Of a DNA stretch of 32,654 nucleotides, positions 14,200-23,444 are shown piece after piece. Below the pieces are notes generated by a model. The model had not been told where the DNA came from and did not search any database. It was given only the letters and a program-made list of their open reading frames with translations. How positions within the stretch are numbered: the stretch's first letter is position 1; each line of letters starts with the position of its first letter. A program made the position numbers and the translations under genes. Location of the stretch: positions 1-32,654 of the forward strand of contig NZ_QJSP01000030.1 in assembly GCF_003217475.1 (NCBI RefSeq), written 5' to 3'. Origin of the DNA: Williamsia limnetica (lineage in GTDB: Bacteria; Actinomycetota; Actinomycetes; Mycobacteriales; Mycobacteriaceae).

Positions 14200-14859
14200 A
14201 TGTTTTCAACCCGTTCCACCCGACTCAAAGTTGTTGCATCCGCCGCCGGCGTCGCCGCGGCCGTGGCGCTAGCCGGCTGCAGCGACGATGGCGGCCACGA
14301 TATGGATTCGATGGGCGGCGACTCGATGTCGTCGACGGCATCGGCCAGTGCCGCCCCGTCGCCGTCGGCCGAGGCCGCCACACAGTTCAACGATGCCGAT
14401 GTGATGTTCGCGCAGATGATGTATCCCCATCACGCTCAGGCTGTGGAGATGGCCGACCTGGTGCAAGGGCGCACCACCAACCCGCAGATCGTCGAGTTGG
14501 CCGCGGCGATCAAGGCCGCTCAGGGCCCGGAGATGACGCAACTGCAGCAGTGGCTGGCGCAGTGGGGCAAACCCGCCCCGACCACCGGCGCCGACATGGG
14601 CGGTATGGACCACGGCGGCAGCGGCGGTATGAGCGGCATGATGTCTGAGCAGGACATGACCGATCTTGCGGCCAAGAACGGCGCCGAGTTCGATCAGGCG
14701 TGGTTGACGATGATGATCGAACACCACACCGGCGCGATCGAGATGGCCAACACCGAGATCGCCGACGGTTCCAATGAGCAGGCCAAGCAGATGGCCCGCA
14801 CGATCGTGCAAACCCAGCAGTCCGAGATCGACACCATGAAAGCGCTGCAAACGCAGTAA
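14200..14859 (+). CDS. DUF305-family lipoprotein
   Basis: A 219-residue lipoprotein. The signal peptide ends in LAGC with Cys27 as lipidation site. The mature protein has the two DUF305 hallmarks: an N-terminal MMYPHHAQAVEMADL segment and a C-terminal MMIEHHTGAIEMA segment, separated by a Met/Gly/His-rich loop (DMGGMDHGGSGGMSGMMS). The paired HH...M repeats form a ferritin-like four-helix fold in this family, which is found in copper and other metal loci. Met and His richness outside the cell suggests Cu binding. The ATG has AAGGAG 6 bases upstream. It needs Lgt and Lnt for maturation. Confidence 0.93.
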   Translation: MFSTRSTRLKVVASAAGVAAAVALAGCSDDGGHDMDSMGGDSMSSTASASAAPSPSAEAATQFNDADVMFAQMMYPHHAQAVEMADLVQGRTTNPQIVELAAAIKAAQGPEMTQLQQWLAQWGKPAPTTGADMGGMDHGGSGGMSGMMSEQDMTDLAAKNGAEFDQAWLTMMIEHHTGAIEMANTEIADGSNEQAKQMARTIVQTQQSEIDTMKALQTQ

Positions 14860-14876
14860 CCCCGGTGGCCGGCCCC

Positions 14877-14905
14877 CGGCCCTGGTACCGCCGGTGCCAG
14901 GGCCG
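14877..14905 (+). terminator. GC-rich hairpin after the DUF305 gene
   Basis: Perfect 9-base arms CGGCCCTGG and CCAGGGCCG around an 11-base loop, 17 bases after the stop codon. No T-run follows. It could end most transcripts of the first two copper genes, or protect their 3' end, leaving lower expression for the transpeptidase that follows. Confidence 0.6.
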
Positions 14906-15016
14906 AGGTGCCGGTGTTCATCGTTTTCCTTCGTAGCTTCGACGGCGCGCCCGGGCTGGTCCTTGACGGCGCGGCGCCGCCGACCCGGCTACCCACCTTT
15001 CGATCTCGGAGTTTTG

Positions 15017-16249
15017 ATGCGAACCCCTCCCCGTTGGGGGCTGGTGGTGGTGGCGCTGTGTGTGGCAACACTGACCGCCTGCACCTCGTCCCCGTCCACA
15101 CCGTCCTCGAACACATCTGCAGGCGCCTCGGCTGGCCCGCCGGCGGCCAACCCCCTACAACTGACCATCACTCCCGGCGATGGCGACACTACTGTCACGC
15201 CCACTGACCGGGTGGAGGTGCAAACCTCTGCGGGCACACTGGAATCGGTGGTACTGACCAACGAGACCGGAACCCGGATCGACGGTTTCTACACCCCCGA
15301 TCGAGTGGACTGGAAACCGGCGGTCCCGCTGGGATACGGCCGCAGCTACACCCTGACTGCGGTCGCTGTCCACGAGGACGAGCGCACCGAACGCACGGTG
15401 TCGTTCTCCACCCTCACTCCCGGCACTCAGACCAAACCGACCTTTGTCAGCACCGGCGGAAACCCACTGACCGACGGCGCCACCTACGGGGTGGGGATGG
15501 TGGTGGTAGCCCAGTTCGACGAGCCGATCGGCGACCGCGCCGCGGCCGAGCGGTCGCTGGCGGTGCGTACCGATCCCCCGGTCACCGGGTCCTGGCATTG
15601 GGTGGACGCTCAGAACGTGCACTGGCGTCCCCGCGAGTACTACACCCCCGGCACCACGGTGTCGGTGAGCGCCAACATCTACGGAGTTCGGTTGGGCGAG
15701 AACTTATTCGGTCAAGAGGACGTGAGTACCTCGTTCACCATCGGTGATGCCCATGTCTCGATCGCCGATGACACCACCAAACAAGTATCGGTGTTCAGCA
15801 ACGGTGAGTTGGTGCGCACCATGCCCACTTCGATGGGCCGCGGCGGCACCGAAACGGTCAACGGCCGCACCATCCATTTCTGGACTCAATCGGGCACCTA
15901 CACCGTCCTGGACAAGGCCAACCCGGTCATCATGGACTCCTCCACCTACGGGCTACCGGTGAACTCTCGCCTGGGTTATCGCCAGTCGATCAACTACGCC
16001 ACCCGCATCAGCAACGACGGTATTTATCTGCACGAACTGACCGACACCATCGCCCAGCAAGGCAACACCAACATGTCCGCCGGGTGCTTGAACCTCAACC
16101 CCGACAACGCTCGCTGGTTCTACGACTTCTCGGTCCCCGGAGACATCGTGGAAGTCCGCAACACCGGCGGTCCACCCCTGGAGCTCTGGCAAAACGGGGA
16201 TTGGAGTGTGCCCTGGGAACAGTGGCTCGCCGGCAGCGCACTGCAATGA
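15017..16249 (+). CDS. L,D-transpeptidase (YkuD) lipoprotein
   Basis: A 410-residue lipoprotein with signal peptide and lipobox LTAC (Cys22). Two Ig-like domains (about 40-125 and 130-240) precede the YkuD catalytic domain, the same layout as mycobacterial LdtMt enzymes that make 3-3 peptidoglycan cross-links. The catalytic motif is present: His339 (YLHEL) and SAGCLNLNPDNA with Cys357. The motif keeps the Ser-x-Gly-Cys core, with Asn at a position that is often Arg. The ATG has GGAG 5 bases upstream. Its stop overlaps the start of the next gene (ATGA), showing translational coupling. Its place in a copper cluster is notable because L,D-transpeptidases are known to be inhibited by copper. Confidence 0.92.
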   Translation: MRTPPRWGLVVVALCVATLTACTSSPSTPSSNTSAGASAGPPAANPLQLTITPGDGDTTVTPTDRVEVQTSAGTLESVVLTNETGTRIDGFYTPDRVDWKPAVPLGYGRSYTLTAVAVHEDERTERTVSFSTLTPGTQTKPTFVSTGGNPLTDGATYGVGMVVVAQFDEPIGDRAAAERSLAVRTDPPVTGSWHWVDAQNVHWRPREYYTPGTTVSVSANIYGVRLGENLFGQEDVSTSFTIGDAHVSIADDTTKQVSVFSNGELVRTMPTSMGRGGTETVNGRTIHFWTQSGTYTVLDKANPVIMDSSTYGLPVNSRLGYRQSINYATRISNDGIYLHELTDTIAQQGNTNMSAGCLNLNPDNARWFYDFSVPGDIVEVRNTGGPPLELWQNGDWSVPWEQWLAGSALQ

Positions 16250-17082
16250 GGGGACATCGCACGGTGGCCGCCGCGTTCGTCATCAGTGTGGTGATGCTGG
16301 TGCTGTCGGGGTGCACCTCGGCTGATCCTGCTCCCGAGCGGGGCCAGCCCAGCGCTGAGGTCACCGCGCCCATCTCCCTCTCACCCGAGGTGGCCCACCT
16401 GCATGGGCTGCAGGTGTCCGCCGACCGAACGTTGTTGGCCGGAACCCACCACGGACTGGTCGCGATCGATCCCGCCGGCGCCACCACCGTGGTGGGCACT
16501 TCCGACGATGACCTGATGGGCCTGACCGGAATACCCGGCAGCGATATGGTCTTCGCCTCAGGCCATCCCGGTAGGTCCAGCTCGGCACCCAACCCGCTGG
16601 GACTGCTGGCTAGTACCGACGGGGGCAGCAGCTGGGAAGACCGCTCCCTGTCTGGAGAGGTTGACTTTCACGTGCTGGCCGCCGCGGACGGACTACTGAT
16701 CGGCTCCGGTGGCGGGCCCACACTGCAGGTCTCCCATGATGCCGGCGAAACATGGACCCCTGGCGCAGAACTCGTACCACGCACACTGGCGATCACCGCC
16801 GACGGTATCTGGGCGGCCACCGAGGAAGGCGCCGTGTGGCACAGCACCGACGACGCGCGCTCGTTCGCCGAAATCTCTGCACCCACCATCGGACTACTGG
16901 CCGGCAGCGGCAGCACCCTATGGGCGGTCGATGTCGACGGCTACGCCTGGCAGCAACTCGAAGGCCGAGCATGGCTCCAACACTCCTGGATCGGAGCTCC
17001 CGACGCGATCACCGTCGCACCCGACGGCACCGCCTACGCCGCCACCAACGCCGAACTGTGGACCCTCACACCTCGCCCTTGA
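16246..17082 (+). CDS. Beta-propeller lipoprotein (F510_1955/BNR-like)
   Basis: A 278-residue lipoprotein: signal peptide, lipobox LSGC (Cys23), then a region opening with SPEVAHLHGLQVS and repeated Asp-box-like strands (STDGGSSWED, SHDAGETWTP, STDDARSFAE) typical of BNR/sialidase-like propellers. This resembles the family annotated as F510_1955 glycosylhydrolase-like proteins that recur in actinobacterial copper loci. Catalytic residues of true sialidases are not identifiable, and enzymatic activity is doubtful; metal binding or a scaffold role is possible. The start overlaps the L,D-transpeptidase stop by ATGA, so the two are coupled and probably act together at the cell wall. Confidence 0.78.
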   Translation: MRGHRTVAAAFVISVVMLVLSGCTSADPAPERGQPSAEVTAPISLSPEVAHLHGLQVSADRTLLAGTHHGLVAIDPAGATTVVGTSDDDLMGLTGIPGSDMVFASGHPGRSSSAPNPLGLLASTDGGSSWEDRSLSGEVDFHVLAAADGLLIGSGGGPTLQVSHDAGETWTPGAELVPRTLAITADGIWAATEEGAVWHSTDDARSFAEISAPTIGLLAGSGSTLWAVDVDGYAWQQLEGRAWLQHSWIGAPDAITVAPDGTAYAATNAELWTLTPRP

Positions 17083-17099
17083 ATACCCTAGGGGGGTAT
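17083..17099. promoter_or_regulatory. CsoR-type box 2, upstream of copZ
   Basis: ATACCC and GGGTAT arms around TAGGG. It begins immediately after the stop codon of the preceding gene and lies 82 bases before copZ. It is the start of the second copper unit. Confidence 0.75.
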
Positions 17100-17181
17100 G
17101 GTAGACCGTAGGTGGGCCTTGATGAGGTCTCCGTGCCTCACCACCTGCACGGCACGGCAGTTACAAGAGCAAGGGGTTGTC

Positions 17182-17388
17182 ATGAGTACGTCCACTGTCA
17201 CCGTCACCGGAATGACTTGCGGCCATTGCGCGTCCTCGGTCCGCGAGGAGGTCGGCGCTCTGCCCGGGGTGTCCGATGTCGAGGTCGATCTGGGTACCGG
17301 CGCGGTCACTATCACCAGCACCGACACGATCGAGCCAGCTGCGGTCAAGGCGGCCGTGGCCGAGGCGGGGTACCAGGTCGCCGAGTGA
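17182..17388 (+). CDS. copZ: CopZ-like copper chaperone (single HMA domain)
   Basis: A 68-residue heavy-metal-associated domain with the Cu(I)-binding MTCGHC loop near its N-terminus, then the VREEVGALPGVSDVEVDL helix-strand and a final VAEAGYQVAE. This is the usual size and fold of cytosolic copper chaperones that pass Cu(I) to CopA and to CsoR. The ATG is set by AAGGGG 5 bases upstream; a longer open frame reaching 17098 overlaps the leader and has no family similarity. First gene of the unit under CsoR box 2. Confidence 0.95.
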   Translation: MSTSTVTVTGMTCGHCASSVREEVGALPGVSDVEVDLGTGAVTITSTDTIEPAAVKAAVAEAGYQVAE

Positions 17389-17467
17389 GACAGCGGTACC
17401 CGGCGCCGTGGGGGTTTCTGCGTCGCCGGGTATCTGCTCCCGCTCATCGGTTTCGTGAACAAGGAGA

Positions 17468-18454
17468 ATGATGATGAACGCCGCGACCCGGTTAGCTCTT
17501 TATGGCGCAGCTCTGGTGGCAGTCTTTGGGGCCGCCTTCCTCGCGGCTGCTGCAGTGGTGCCTGATCGCATCGCCCGCGACTGGAGCACTTCAACTGAGC
17601 ACACCGCCCATACCCCCACCATGGTCACCGATGCTGCTTCTGACCCCGAGGCCGCCCCGGTTCGCGGGGTGACAATGGCCGCCCAGGGCTACGCCCTGAC
17701 CGCTCTGGCCGCACCCACCCGTGTCGGCGAAAGCGGTAAGCTGGCGTTCACCATTATCGGCCCCGATGGGCGTCCGGTCACCGCGCTGGAGACCTCCCAC
17801 GACAAACAGCTGCACGCCATCGTCGTTGCTACCGACGGCTCCAACTATCGCCACGTCCATCCCACGATGGACCCCACCGGACGGTGGTCGTTGCCCTGGC
17901 AGTGGCCCACCGCCGGTAGCTACCGGATCTTCGCTGACTTCGTGCCCGCCGCCACCGGGGCTGACCTCACGTTGACCAGCTCGGTGACCGTGGCCGGCGA
18001 GGTCGCCGCGCCGGTGCCGCGATCGGTGAGCACTCTCGATGAGGTGGCCGACTATCAGGTCGCTCTCATCGGGGACCTCACCACCGCCGGCGCATCGACG
18101 CTCACGGTCCGGGTCAGCCGCGGCGGCCAGCCCGTGAGCACCCTGGAGCCCTACCTCGGCGCCTACGGACACCTGGTGGCTCTTCGCGAAGGTGATTTGG
18201 CCTACCTGCATGTGCACCCTGAAGGGGCGGCCCCCACCGGCCCTGACCAACTCTCCGGGCCCGACGTGCAGTTCGCGACGAGCGCACCCACCCCGGGCCG
18301 GTATCTGCTGTACTTCGATTTCCAGGTCGACGGGCAGGTGCATACCGCCGAGTTCGTCCTCGACGCCGCCGGTCCGGCGGACTCCACCCCCGCAGCACCT
18401 ACGACCACTGCACCCGCGGCGCCGGCACCCAGCGACGCCCACGGCGGGCACTGA
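17468..18454 (+). CDS. Membrane-anchored His-rich protein with duplicated HVHP domain
   Basis: A 328-residue protein: signal anchor (about 8-32), an acidic linker, then two related beta-sandwich segments. The first contains LHAIVVATDGSNYRHVHPTMD and ends FADFVPA; the second contains GHLVALREGDLAYLHVHPEG and ends YFDFQVDG. Each thus has a His upstream and an HVHP loop, giving two matching metal-site candidates facing outside the cell. The C-terminus is a Pro/Ala/Thr tail ending in DAHGGH. I know such proteins as heavy-metal-binding proteins of actinobacterial copper loci without a proven role; copper capture beside CopA is the likeliest job. Three consecutive ATG codons follow AAGGAG, so the exact start may be 17468, 17471 or 17474. 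Confidence 0.75.
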   Translation: MMMNAATRLALYGAALVAVFGAAFLAAAAVVPDRIARDWSTSTEHTAHTPTMVTDAASDPEAAPVRGVTMAAQGYALTALAAPTRVGESGKLAFTIIGPDGRPVTALETSHDKQLHAIVVATDGSNYRHVHPTMDPTGRWSLPWQWPTAGSYRIFADFVPAATGADLTLTSSVTVAGEVAAPVPRSVSTLDEVADYQVALIGDLTTAGASTLTVRVSRGGQPVSTLEPYLGAYGHLVALREGDLAYLHVHPEGAAPTGPDQLSGPDVQFATSAPTPGRYLLYFDFQVDGQVHTAEFVLDAAGPADSTPAAPTTTAPAAPAPSDAHGGH

Positions 18455-18487
18455 CCACCGCGCACAACCACGTTCAAAAGGAACACC

Positions 18488-20800
18488 ATGGCTACTGCAC
18501 CTGCACCCCAGACGACTTCTGCTGCACTCGAACTCGAGATCGGTGGCATGACCTGCGCGTCGTGCGCCAACCGGATCGAACGTAAACTGAACAAACTGCC
18601 CGGTGTGACTGCGACGGTGAACTACGCCACCGAAAAGGCCAAAGTTACGACCACCTCCGGCGATCTCGATCCCTCGACACTCATCGCCACCGTCGAGCAG
18701 GCCGGGTACACCGCTGCCCTGCCCTCCACCGCCGCCGACGACGACGGCGGCGAGCACACGCGCCCCGACAGCGAGCTCGCCGCCCTACGTCAGCGGCTGT
18801 GGGTCTCGGTCGTGCTGACGGTGCCGGTCATTGCGCTGGCGATGGTTCCGGCGTGGCAGTTCACCTACTGGCAGTGGGCCTCACTGACTCTGGCCGCACC
18901 AGTGATCGTGTGGGGGGCCTGGCCATTTCACACCGCTGCGTGGACGAACCTGCGGCACGGGACAGCCACCATGGACACGTTGGTGTCGGTCGGCACCCTC
19001 GCAGCCCTGGCGTGGTCGATCTACGCGTTGTTCTGGGGCACCGCCGGGCGGGCGGGGATGACCCACGGTTTCGAGCTGACCGTCTCCCCCACTGACGGTG
19101 CCGGCAACATCTATCTGGAAGTAGCAGCCGGGGTCACCATGTTCGTCCTGGCGGGCCGGTACTTCGAAAAGCGCTCCAAACGCCAGGCCGGGGCAGCGCT
19201 GCGCGCCCTGCTTGAACTCGGAGCCAAAGACGTCGCTGTCCTGCGCGGCGGCACCGAAACCCGCATCCCCGTCACGCAGTTGCGGGTGGGCGATGAGTTC
19301 GTGGTGCGGCCCGGGGAGAAAATCGCCACCGACGGAGTGATCACCGCTGGGAACTCCGCGGTCGATGCGAGCATGCTGACCGGAGAATCGCTGCCGGTGG
19401 AAGTGGGCGAAGGCGATGCGGTCACCGGCGCCACCGTCAACGCCGGCGGCCGGCTGATCGTGCGGGCCACCCGTGTGGGCGCCGACACCCAGCTGGCGCG
19501 AATGGCCCAGCTCGTTGAAGACGCCCAATCCGGCAAAGCACAGGTCCAGCGGCTCGCTGATCGCATTTCCGGGATCTTCGTCCCCATCGTCATCGCGATC
19601 GCGGCCATGGTGCTCGGCGGATGGATCGGCGCTGGGTTCCCGCTCAGTGCCGCGTTCACTGCCGCCGTCGCAGTGCTGATCATCGCCTGCCCCTGCGCAC
19701 TGGGCCTGGCTACTCCCACCGCACTGTTGGTGGGCACCGGCCGCGGAGCCCAATTGGGGATCTTGATCAAAGGCCCCGAAGTGCTCGAATCGACCCGCGC
19801 TGTGGACACCATTGTCCTGGACAAGACCGGCACCGTGACCACCGGAGCAATGACCCTGCACGATGTCATCACCGCCGACGGTGTCGCCACCGACGACGTG
19901 CTGCGACTGGCCGGCGCCCTCGAGCACGCCTCTGAGCACCCGATCGCGCGGGCAATCGCGGCCGCCGCAGCCGAGCAGACCGGGCCGCTACCCGCGGTCG
20001 AGTCGTTCACCAGCGTGAACGGCAAAGGTGTGCACGGTGTCATCGACGGCCGCGCCGTCCTGGTGGGACGAGAGAGCCTGCTCGCCGACTGGTCTTTGCG
20101 CCTCGAAGGCGCCCTGGCCATAGCCAAGACCGCGGCCGAACAGACCGGTAAAACCGCGGTCGCCGTCGCCTGGGACGGCCGCGTCCGCGCGGTGTTGGTA
20201 GTCGCCGACACGATCAAATCCACCAGCGCCCAGGCCATCGCCCAGTTCACCGCCCTGGGCCTGACCCCGATCCTGCTCACCGGGGACAACCAGGCCGCCG
20301 CCGACCACGTGGCCGCCCAGGTCGGGATCACCGAGGTCATCGCCGAAGTCCTGCCCCAGGACAAACTCACCGTCATCGCCGACCTGCAACAGCGGGGCAA
20401 AACAGTGGCCATGGTCGGCGACGGTGTCAACGACGCCGCCGCTCTCGCCCAGGCCGATCTGGGCCTGGCCATGGGCACCGGCACCGACGTGGCCATCGAA
20501 GCCGCCGACATCACCCTGGTACGCGGAGATTTACGTTCGGCCGCCGACGCCATCCGGTTGGCCCGCAAAACTCTAGGGACCATCAAAATGAACCTGTTCT
20601 GGGCATTCGCCTACAACATCGCCGCGATCCCCCTGGCCGCACTCGGACTGCTCAACCCCATGCTCGCCGGCGCCGCGATGGCCTTCTCCAGCGTGTTCGT
20701 CGTCAGCAACAGCCTGCGCCTGCGCGGGTTCACCTCCCACGCCACCGCCGCCCCAGCGCTCACCCCCGACGCACCCGCCCGGTCGCTGCAGCACGCCTGA
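18488..20800 (+). CDS. copA: Cu(I)-exporting P1B-1-type ATPase
   Basis: A 770-residue P-type ATPase that drives Cu(I) out of the cytosol. One N-terminal HMA domain carries MTCASC (Cys23 and Cys26). Then follow eight helices, the TGES actuator loop (298-301), the metal-binding CPC in [15 protein letters not shown] (Cys401 and Cys403), the phosphorylated Asp445 (DKTGT), the SEHPIARAI nucleotide-site motif, and the [10 protein letters not shown] hinge. The last two helices carry YN and MAFSS motifs, which together with CPC define the Cu(I) P1B-1 class. The ATG has AAAGGA upstream. It lies 33 bases after the His-rich protein, in the copZ unit. Confidence 0.97.
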   Translation: MATAPAPQTTSAALELEIGGMTCASCANRIERKLNKLPGVTATVNYATEKAKVTTTSGDLDPSTLIATVEQAGYTAALPSTAADDDGGEHTRPDSELAALRQRLWVSVVLTVPVIALAMVPAWQFTYWQWASLTLAAPVIVWGAWPFHTAAWTNLRHGTATMDTLVSVGTLAALAWSIYALFWGTAGRAGMTHGFELTVSPTDGAGNIYLEVAAGVTMFVLAGRYFEKRSKRQAGAALRALLELGAKDVAVLRGGTETRIPVTQLRVGDEFVVRPGEKIATDGVITAGNSAVDASMLTGESLPVEVGEGDAVTGATVNAGGRLIVRATRVGADTQLARMAQLVEDAQSGKAQVQRLADRISGIFVPIVIAIAAMVLGGWIGAGFPLSAAFTAAVAVLIIACPCALGLATPTALLVGTGRGAQLGILIKGPEVLESTRAVDTIVLDKTGTVTTGAMTLHDVITADGVATDDVLRLAGALEHASEHPIARAIAAAAAEQTGPLPAVESFTSVNGKGVHGVIDGRAVLVGRESLLADWSLRLEGALAIAKTAAEQTGKTAVAVAWDGRVRAVLVVADTIKSTSAQAIAQFTALGLTPILLTGDNQAAADHVAAQVGITEVIAEVLPQDKLTVIADLQQRGKTVAMVGDGVNDAAALAQADLGLAMGTGTDVAIEAADITLVRGDLRSAADAIRLARKTLGTIKMNLFWAFAYNIAAIPLAALGLLNPMLAGAAMAFSSVFVVSNSLRLRGFTSHATAAPALTPDAPARSLQHA

Positions 20801-20837
20801 ACACCCACGCCCACTCACCCTCACATCACCTCGACTA

Positions 20838-20854
20838 ATACCCCCTGGGGGTAT
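20838..20854. promoter_or_regulatory. CsoR-type box 3, upstream of copB-csoR
   Basis: A perfect palindrome with ATACCCCC and GGGGGTAT around a central T. It ends only 3 bases before the first possible ATG of the CopB gene, so transcription either starts within or just after the box (leaderless message) or translation begins at the next in-frame ATG at 20867. Confidence 0.82.
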
Positions 20855-20857
20855 AGG

Positions 20858-23017
20858 ATGGTTGTCATGAACGCGTCTTCTCACCACCACCAGGGACAGT
20901 CGGCCGGCCATGCCGGGAGCACCGAAGCTGCGGGGATGCACGGCCATACCGCCCACGAGCACCCCGGCCCTGACGGTGCGATGGGCCATCAGGGCCACAC
21001 CGGTGAACACAGCGGCCATCAGGGCCACGCCGGGCACGGTGACCATGTAGGTCAGTTCCGGCGCCTGTTCTGGATCATGCTGCTACTGGCCATCCCCGTG
21101 GTCGGGTTCTCCAGTATGTTCGCCATGGTCGTGGGCTACGACGTGCCCGATTCTGGAGCGGTGTCGTGGATCTCGCCGATCCTGGGCACAGTGATGTTCG
21201 CCTGGGGAGGGCGCCCGTTCCTGACCGGAGCCCTGAGCGAGGTGCGCGCGCGAGCGCCGGGCATGATGCTGCTCATCGCACTGGCGATCACGGTGGCGTT
21301 CGTGGCGTCGTGGGGCGCATCCCTGGACCTGCTCGACCACCAGCTCGACTTCTGGTGGGAACTGGCCCTGCTGATCGTGATCATGCTGTTGGGGCACTGG
21401 ATCGAGATGCGGTCGCTGGCCCAAACCACCTCCGCCCTGGACTCCTTGGCTGCACTGCTGCCCGATGAGGCCGAACGCGTCGACGGCGACACCACGGTCA
21501 CCGTCTCCCCCTCGCAGCTGCAGGTCGGTGATGTGGTCATCGTGCGCCCCGGAGCCAGCGTCCCGGCGGACGGAAAAATCGTCGACGGCAGCGCCGACAT
21601 GGACGAGTCGATGGTGACCGGCGAATCGAAAACAGTGCGCCGCGGCATCGATGACGCCGTGGTCGCCGGCACCGTCGCCACCGACTCCGGCCTGCGGGTG
21701 CAGGTCACCGCCACCGGCGACGACACCGCCCTGGCCGGTATCGGGCGGCTGGTCTCCGACGCCCAGAACTCGACGTCGCGGGCCCAGCGGCTCGCCGACA
21801 CCGCCGCCGCCTGGCTGTTCTGGTTCGCACTCGGTGCTGCGGTCCTGACTGCCATCGCCTGGACCGCACTGGGCTACCCCGACGACGCGGTCGTGCGCAC
21901 CATCACCGTCCTGGTCATCGCCTGCCCCCACGCTCTGGGCTTGGCCATCCCGCTGGTGGTGGCCATCGCCACCGAACGCGCCGCCCGCGGCGGGGTATTG
22001 ATCAAAGACCGCCTCGCGCTCGAAAGCATGCGCACCGTGGACACCGTGCTCTTCGACAAGACCGGCACCCTCACCAAAGGCGAACCCACCGTCACCGCCG
22101 TACACGCCGCCGCCGGCCACACCGACGACGAAGTGCTGGCCTGGGCCGCAGCGGCCGAAGCCGACAGCGAACACCCTTTGGGTAAAGCGATCGCGCACGC
22201 CGCCCACACCCGGGCTCTACCCCTGAGCACCGCACGTGAGTTCAGTTCGTCACCGGCAGTGGGTGTATCAGCACTCGTCGACGGACGCCGCATCCAAGTC
22301 GGTGGTCCACGACTGCTGGAGCAGTACCACCATGCTGAACTCGACATCGCCGACACCTGGCGGACCGACGGCGCCATCATCTTGCACGTACTGGCCGACG
22401 GACACCTGATCGGAGCCCTCAAGCTGGCCGATGAGGTACGCAGCGAATCGCGTGAGGCCGTCACCGCGCTGCACAAGCTCGGCGTCCAGGTCGTCATGAT
22501 CACCGGTGACGCGCACGCCGTGGCCCACTCAGTGGCCACCGAACTCGGCATTGACCGCGTATTCGCCGGCGTCCGCCCCGAAGACAAGGCCTCCAAAGTC
22601 AAAGCGCTCCAAAGCGAAGGCCGGAAAACAGCCATGGTCGGCGACGGCGTCAACGACGCCCCCGCGCTCGCCCAAGCCGACGTCGGCATCGCCATCGGCG
22701 CCGGCACCGATGTCGCCATCGCCTCCGCCGGGGTCATCTTGGCCAGCGACGACCCCCGATCGGTGCTCTCGGTGATCGAGCTGTCTCGGGCAAGCTACCG
22801 CAAGATGCAGCAAAACCTGTGGTGGGCCGCCGGCTACAACCTCATCTCCGTTCCCCTGGCAGCCGGAGTGCTCGCAGGAATCGGGTTCGTCTTGCCCATG
22901 TCCGTCGGCGCCATCCTGATGTCTGCATCGACCGTGGTCGTCGCCCTCAACGCCCAACTGCTACGGCGACTGGACCTGCGGCCCGGCGCTAGCGCCACCG
23001 CCGCATCGCGCAGGTAG
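20858..23017 (+). CDS. copB: CopB-type (CPH) P1B ATPase with His-rich N-terminus
   Basis: A 719-residue P-type ATPase of the P1B-3 class. In place of an HMA domain it has a His-rich tail, with 15 His in the first 63 residues, two in a 30-base direct repeat. The metal motif is CPH in VIACPHALGLAIP (Cys356 and His358). TGES is at about 254-257, the phosphorylated Asp400 in DKTGT, then SEHPLGKAI and GDGVNDAPALAQADVG. CopB proteins are linked to Cu(II) or Cu(I) export, sometimes silver. The start may be 20858, or 20867 which has AGGA 8 bases upstream. It heads the third copper unit with csoR downstream, and complements CopA, which has a different metal site. Confidence 0.94.
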   Translation: MVVMNASSHHHQGQSAGHAGSTEAAGMHGHTAHEHPGPDGAMGHQGHTGEHSGHQGHAGHGDHVGQFRRLFWIMLLLAIPVVGFSSMFAMVVGYDVPDSGAVSWISPILGTVMFAWGGRPFLTGALSEVRARAPGMMLLIALAITVAFVASWGASLDLLDHQLDFWWELALLIVIMLLGHWIEMRSLAQTTSALDSLAALLPDEAERVDGDTTVTVSPSQLQVGDVVIVRPGASVPADGKIVDGSADMDESMVTGESKTVRRGIDDAVVAGTVATDSGLRVQVTATGDDTALAGIGRLVSDAQNSTSRAQRLADTAAAWLFWFALGAAVLTAIAWTALGYPDDAVVRTITVLVIACPHALGLAIPLVVAIATERAARGGVLIKDRLALESMRTVDTVLFDKTGTLTKGEPTVTAVHAAAGHTDDEVLAWAAAAEADSEHPLGKAIAHAAHTRALPLSTAREFSSSPAVGVSALVDGRRIQVGGPRLLEQYHHAELDIADTWRTDGAIILHVLADGHLIGALKLADEVRSESREAVTALHKLGVQVVMITGDAHAVAHSVATELGIDRVFAGVRPEDKASKVKALQSEGRKTAMVGDGVNDAPALAQADVGIAIGAGTDVAIASAGVILASDDPRSVLSVIELSRASYRKMQQNLWWAAGYNLISVPLAAGVLAGIGFVLPMSVGAILMSASTVVVALNAQLLRRLDLRPGASATAASRR
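20984..21028 (+). repeat. 30-base-period direct repeat in the CopB His-rich tail
   Basis: GGCCATCAGGGCCAC occurs at 20984-20998 and again at 21014-21028, exactly 30 bases apart. It encodes two copies of GHQGH and keeps the frame, consistent with a recent duplication that enlarged the metal-binding tail. Confidence 0.8.
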
Positions 23018-23055
23018 CGACTTACACTGCACAGGCCCGACAACGAAGGACACCC

Positions 23056-23379
23056 ATGGCTACCAGCACACCCACCCACGACGGCGATCACACAGCCTCG
23101 CACGGATACATCGACGACAAGAAAAAGTACCTCGCCCGCCTCAAACGCATCGAAGGCCAAGCCCGCGGTCTGCACCGCATGGTCGACGAAGAGCAGTACT
23201 GCATCGACATCCTCACTCAAATCTCCGCGCTCACCAAAGCGCTCGAGAGCGTGGCGATCGGCCTGCTCGACGACCACCTCAAACACTGCGTCGTCGATGC
23301 CGCCAAAACCGGCGGTGCAGAAGCTGAAGTAAAGCTCAAAGAAGCCACCGACGCCATCGCCCGGCTAGTCCGCTCGTAA
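23056..23379 (+). CDS. csoR: CsoR copper-sensing repressor
   Basis: A 107-residue CsoR/RcnR-family repressor. The Cu(I) ligands match M. tuberculosis CsoR (Cys36, His61, Cys65) shifted by 13: Cys49 (YCIDIL), His74 and Cys78 (HLKHC). The typical KKKYLARLKRIEGQARGLHRMV helix precedes them. Apo-CsoR binds GC-rich palindromes and Cu(I) releases it. Three such boxes occur in the window, including one upstream of the unit that carries this gene, so it is probably autoregulated. The first 20 residues are extended and contain four His (HDGDHTASH). The ATG has GAAGGA upstream, 38 bases after copB. Confidence 0.96.
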   Translation: MATSTPTHDGDHTASHGYIDDKKKYLARLKRIEGQARGLHRMVDEEQYCIDILTQISALTKALESVAIGLLDDHLKHCVVDAAKTGGAEAEVKLKEATDAIARLVRS

Positions 23380-23444
23380 AGACGATCACCCCCCGGGGCC
23401 CTCAACAAGAACCCGATCTACTACCAAAGGCCCGCCCACCCGAC

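Noticed and set aside
14877-14905. Hairpin after DUF305 as a riboswitch or operator
   Set aside because: It follows a stop codon, is GC-rich with perfect arms, and is far from the next start; a terminator is simpler.
19111-20586. Long antisense frame (491 codons) within copA
   Set aside because: It is the mirror of a clear P-type ATPase with all motifs in order.
20838-20854. GC-rich palindrome before copB as a terminator of copA
   Set aside because: There is no stem length or T-run beyond the 17 bp, it matches the box before copZ, and its position beside a start codon fits a CsoR operator better.
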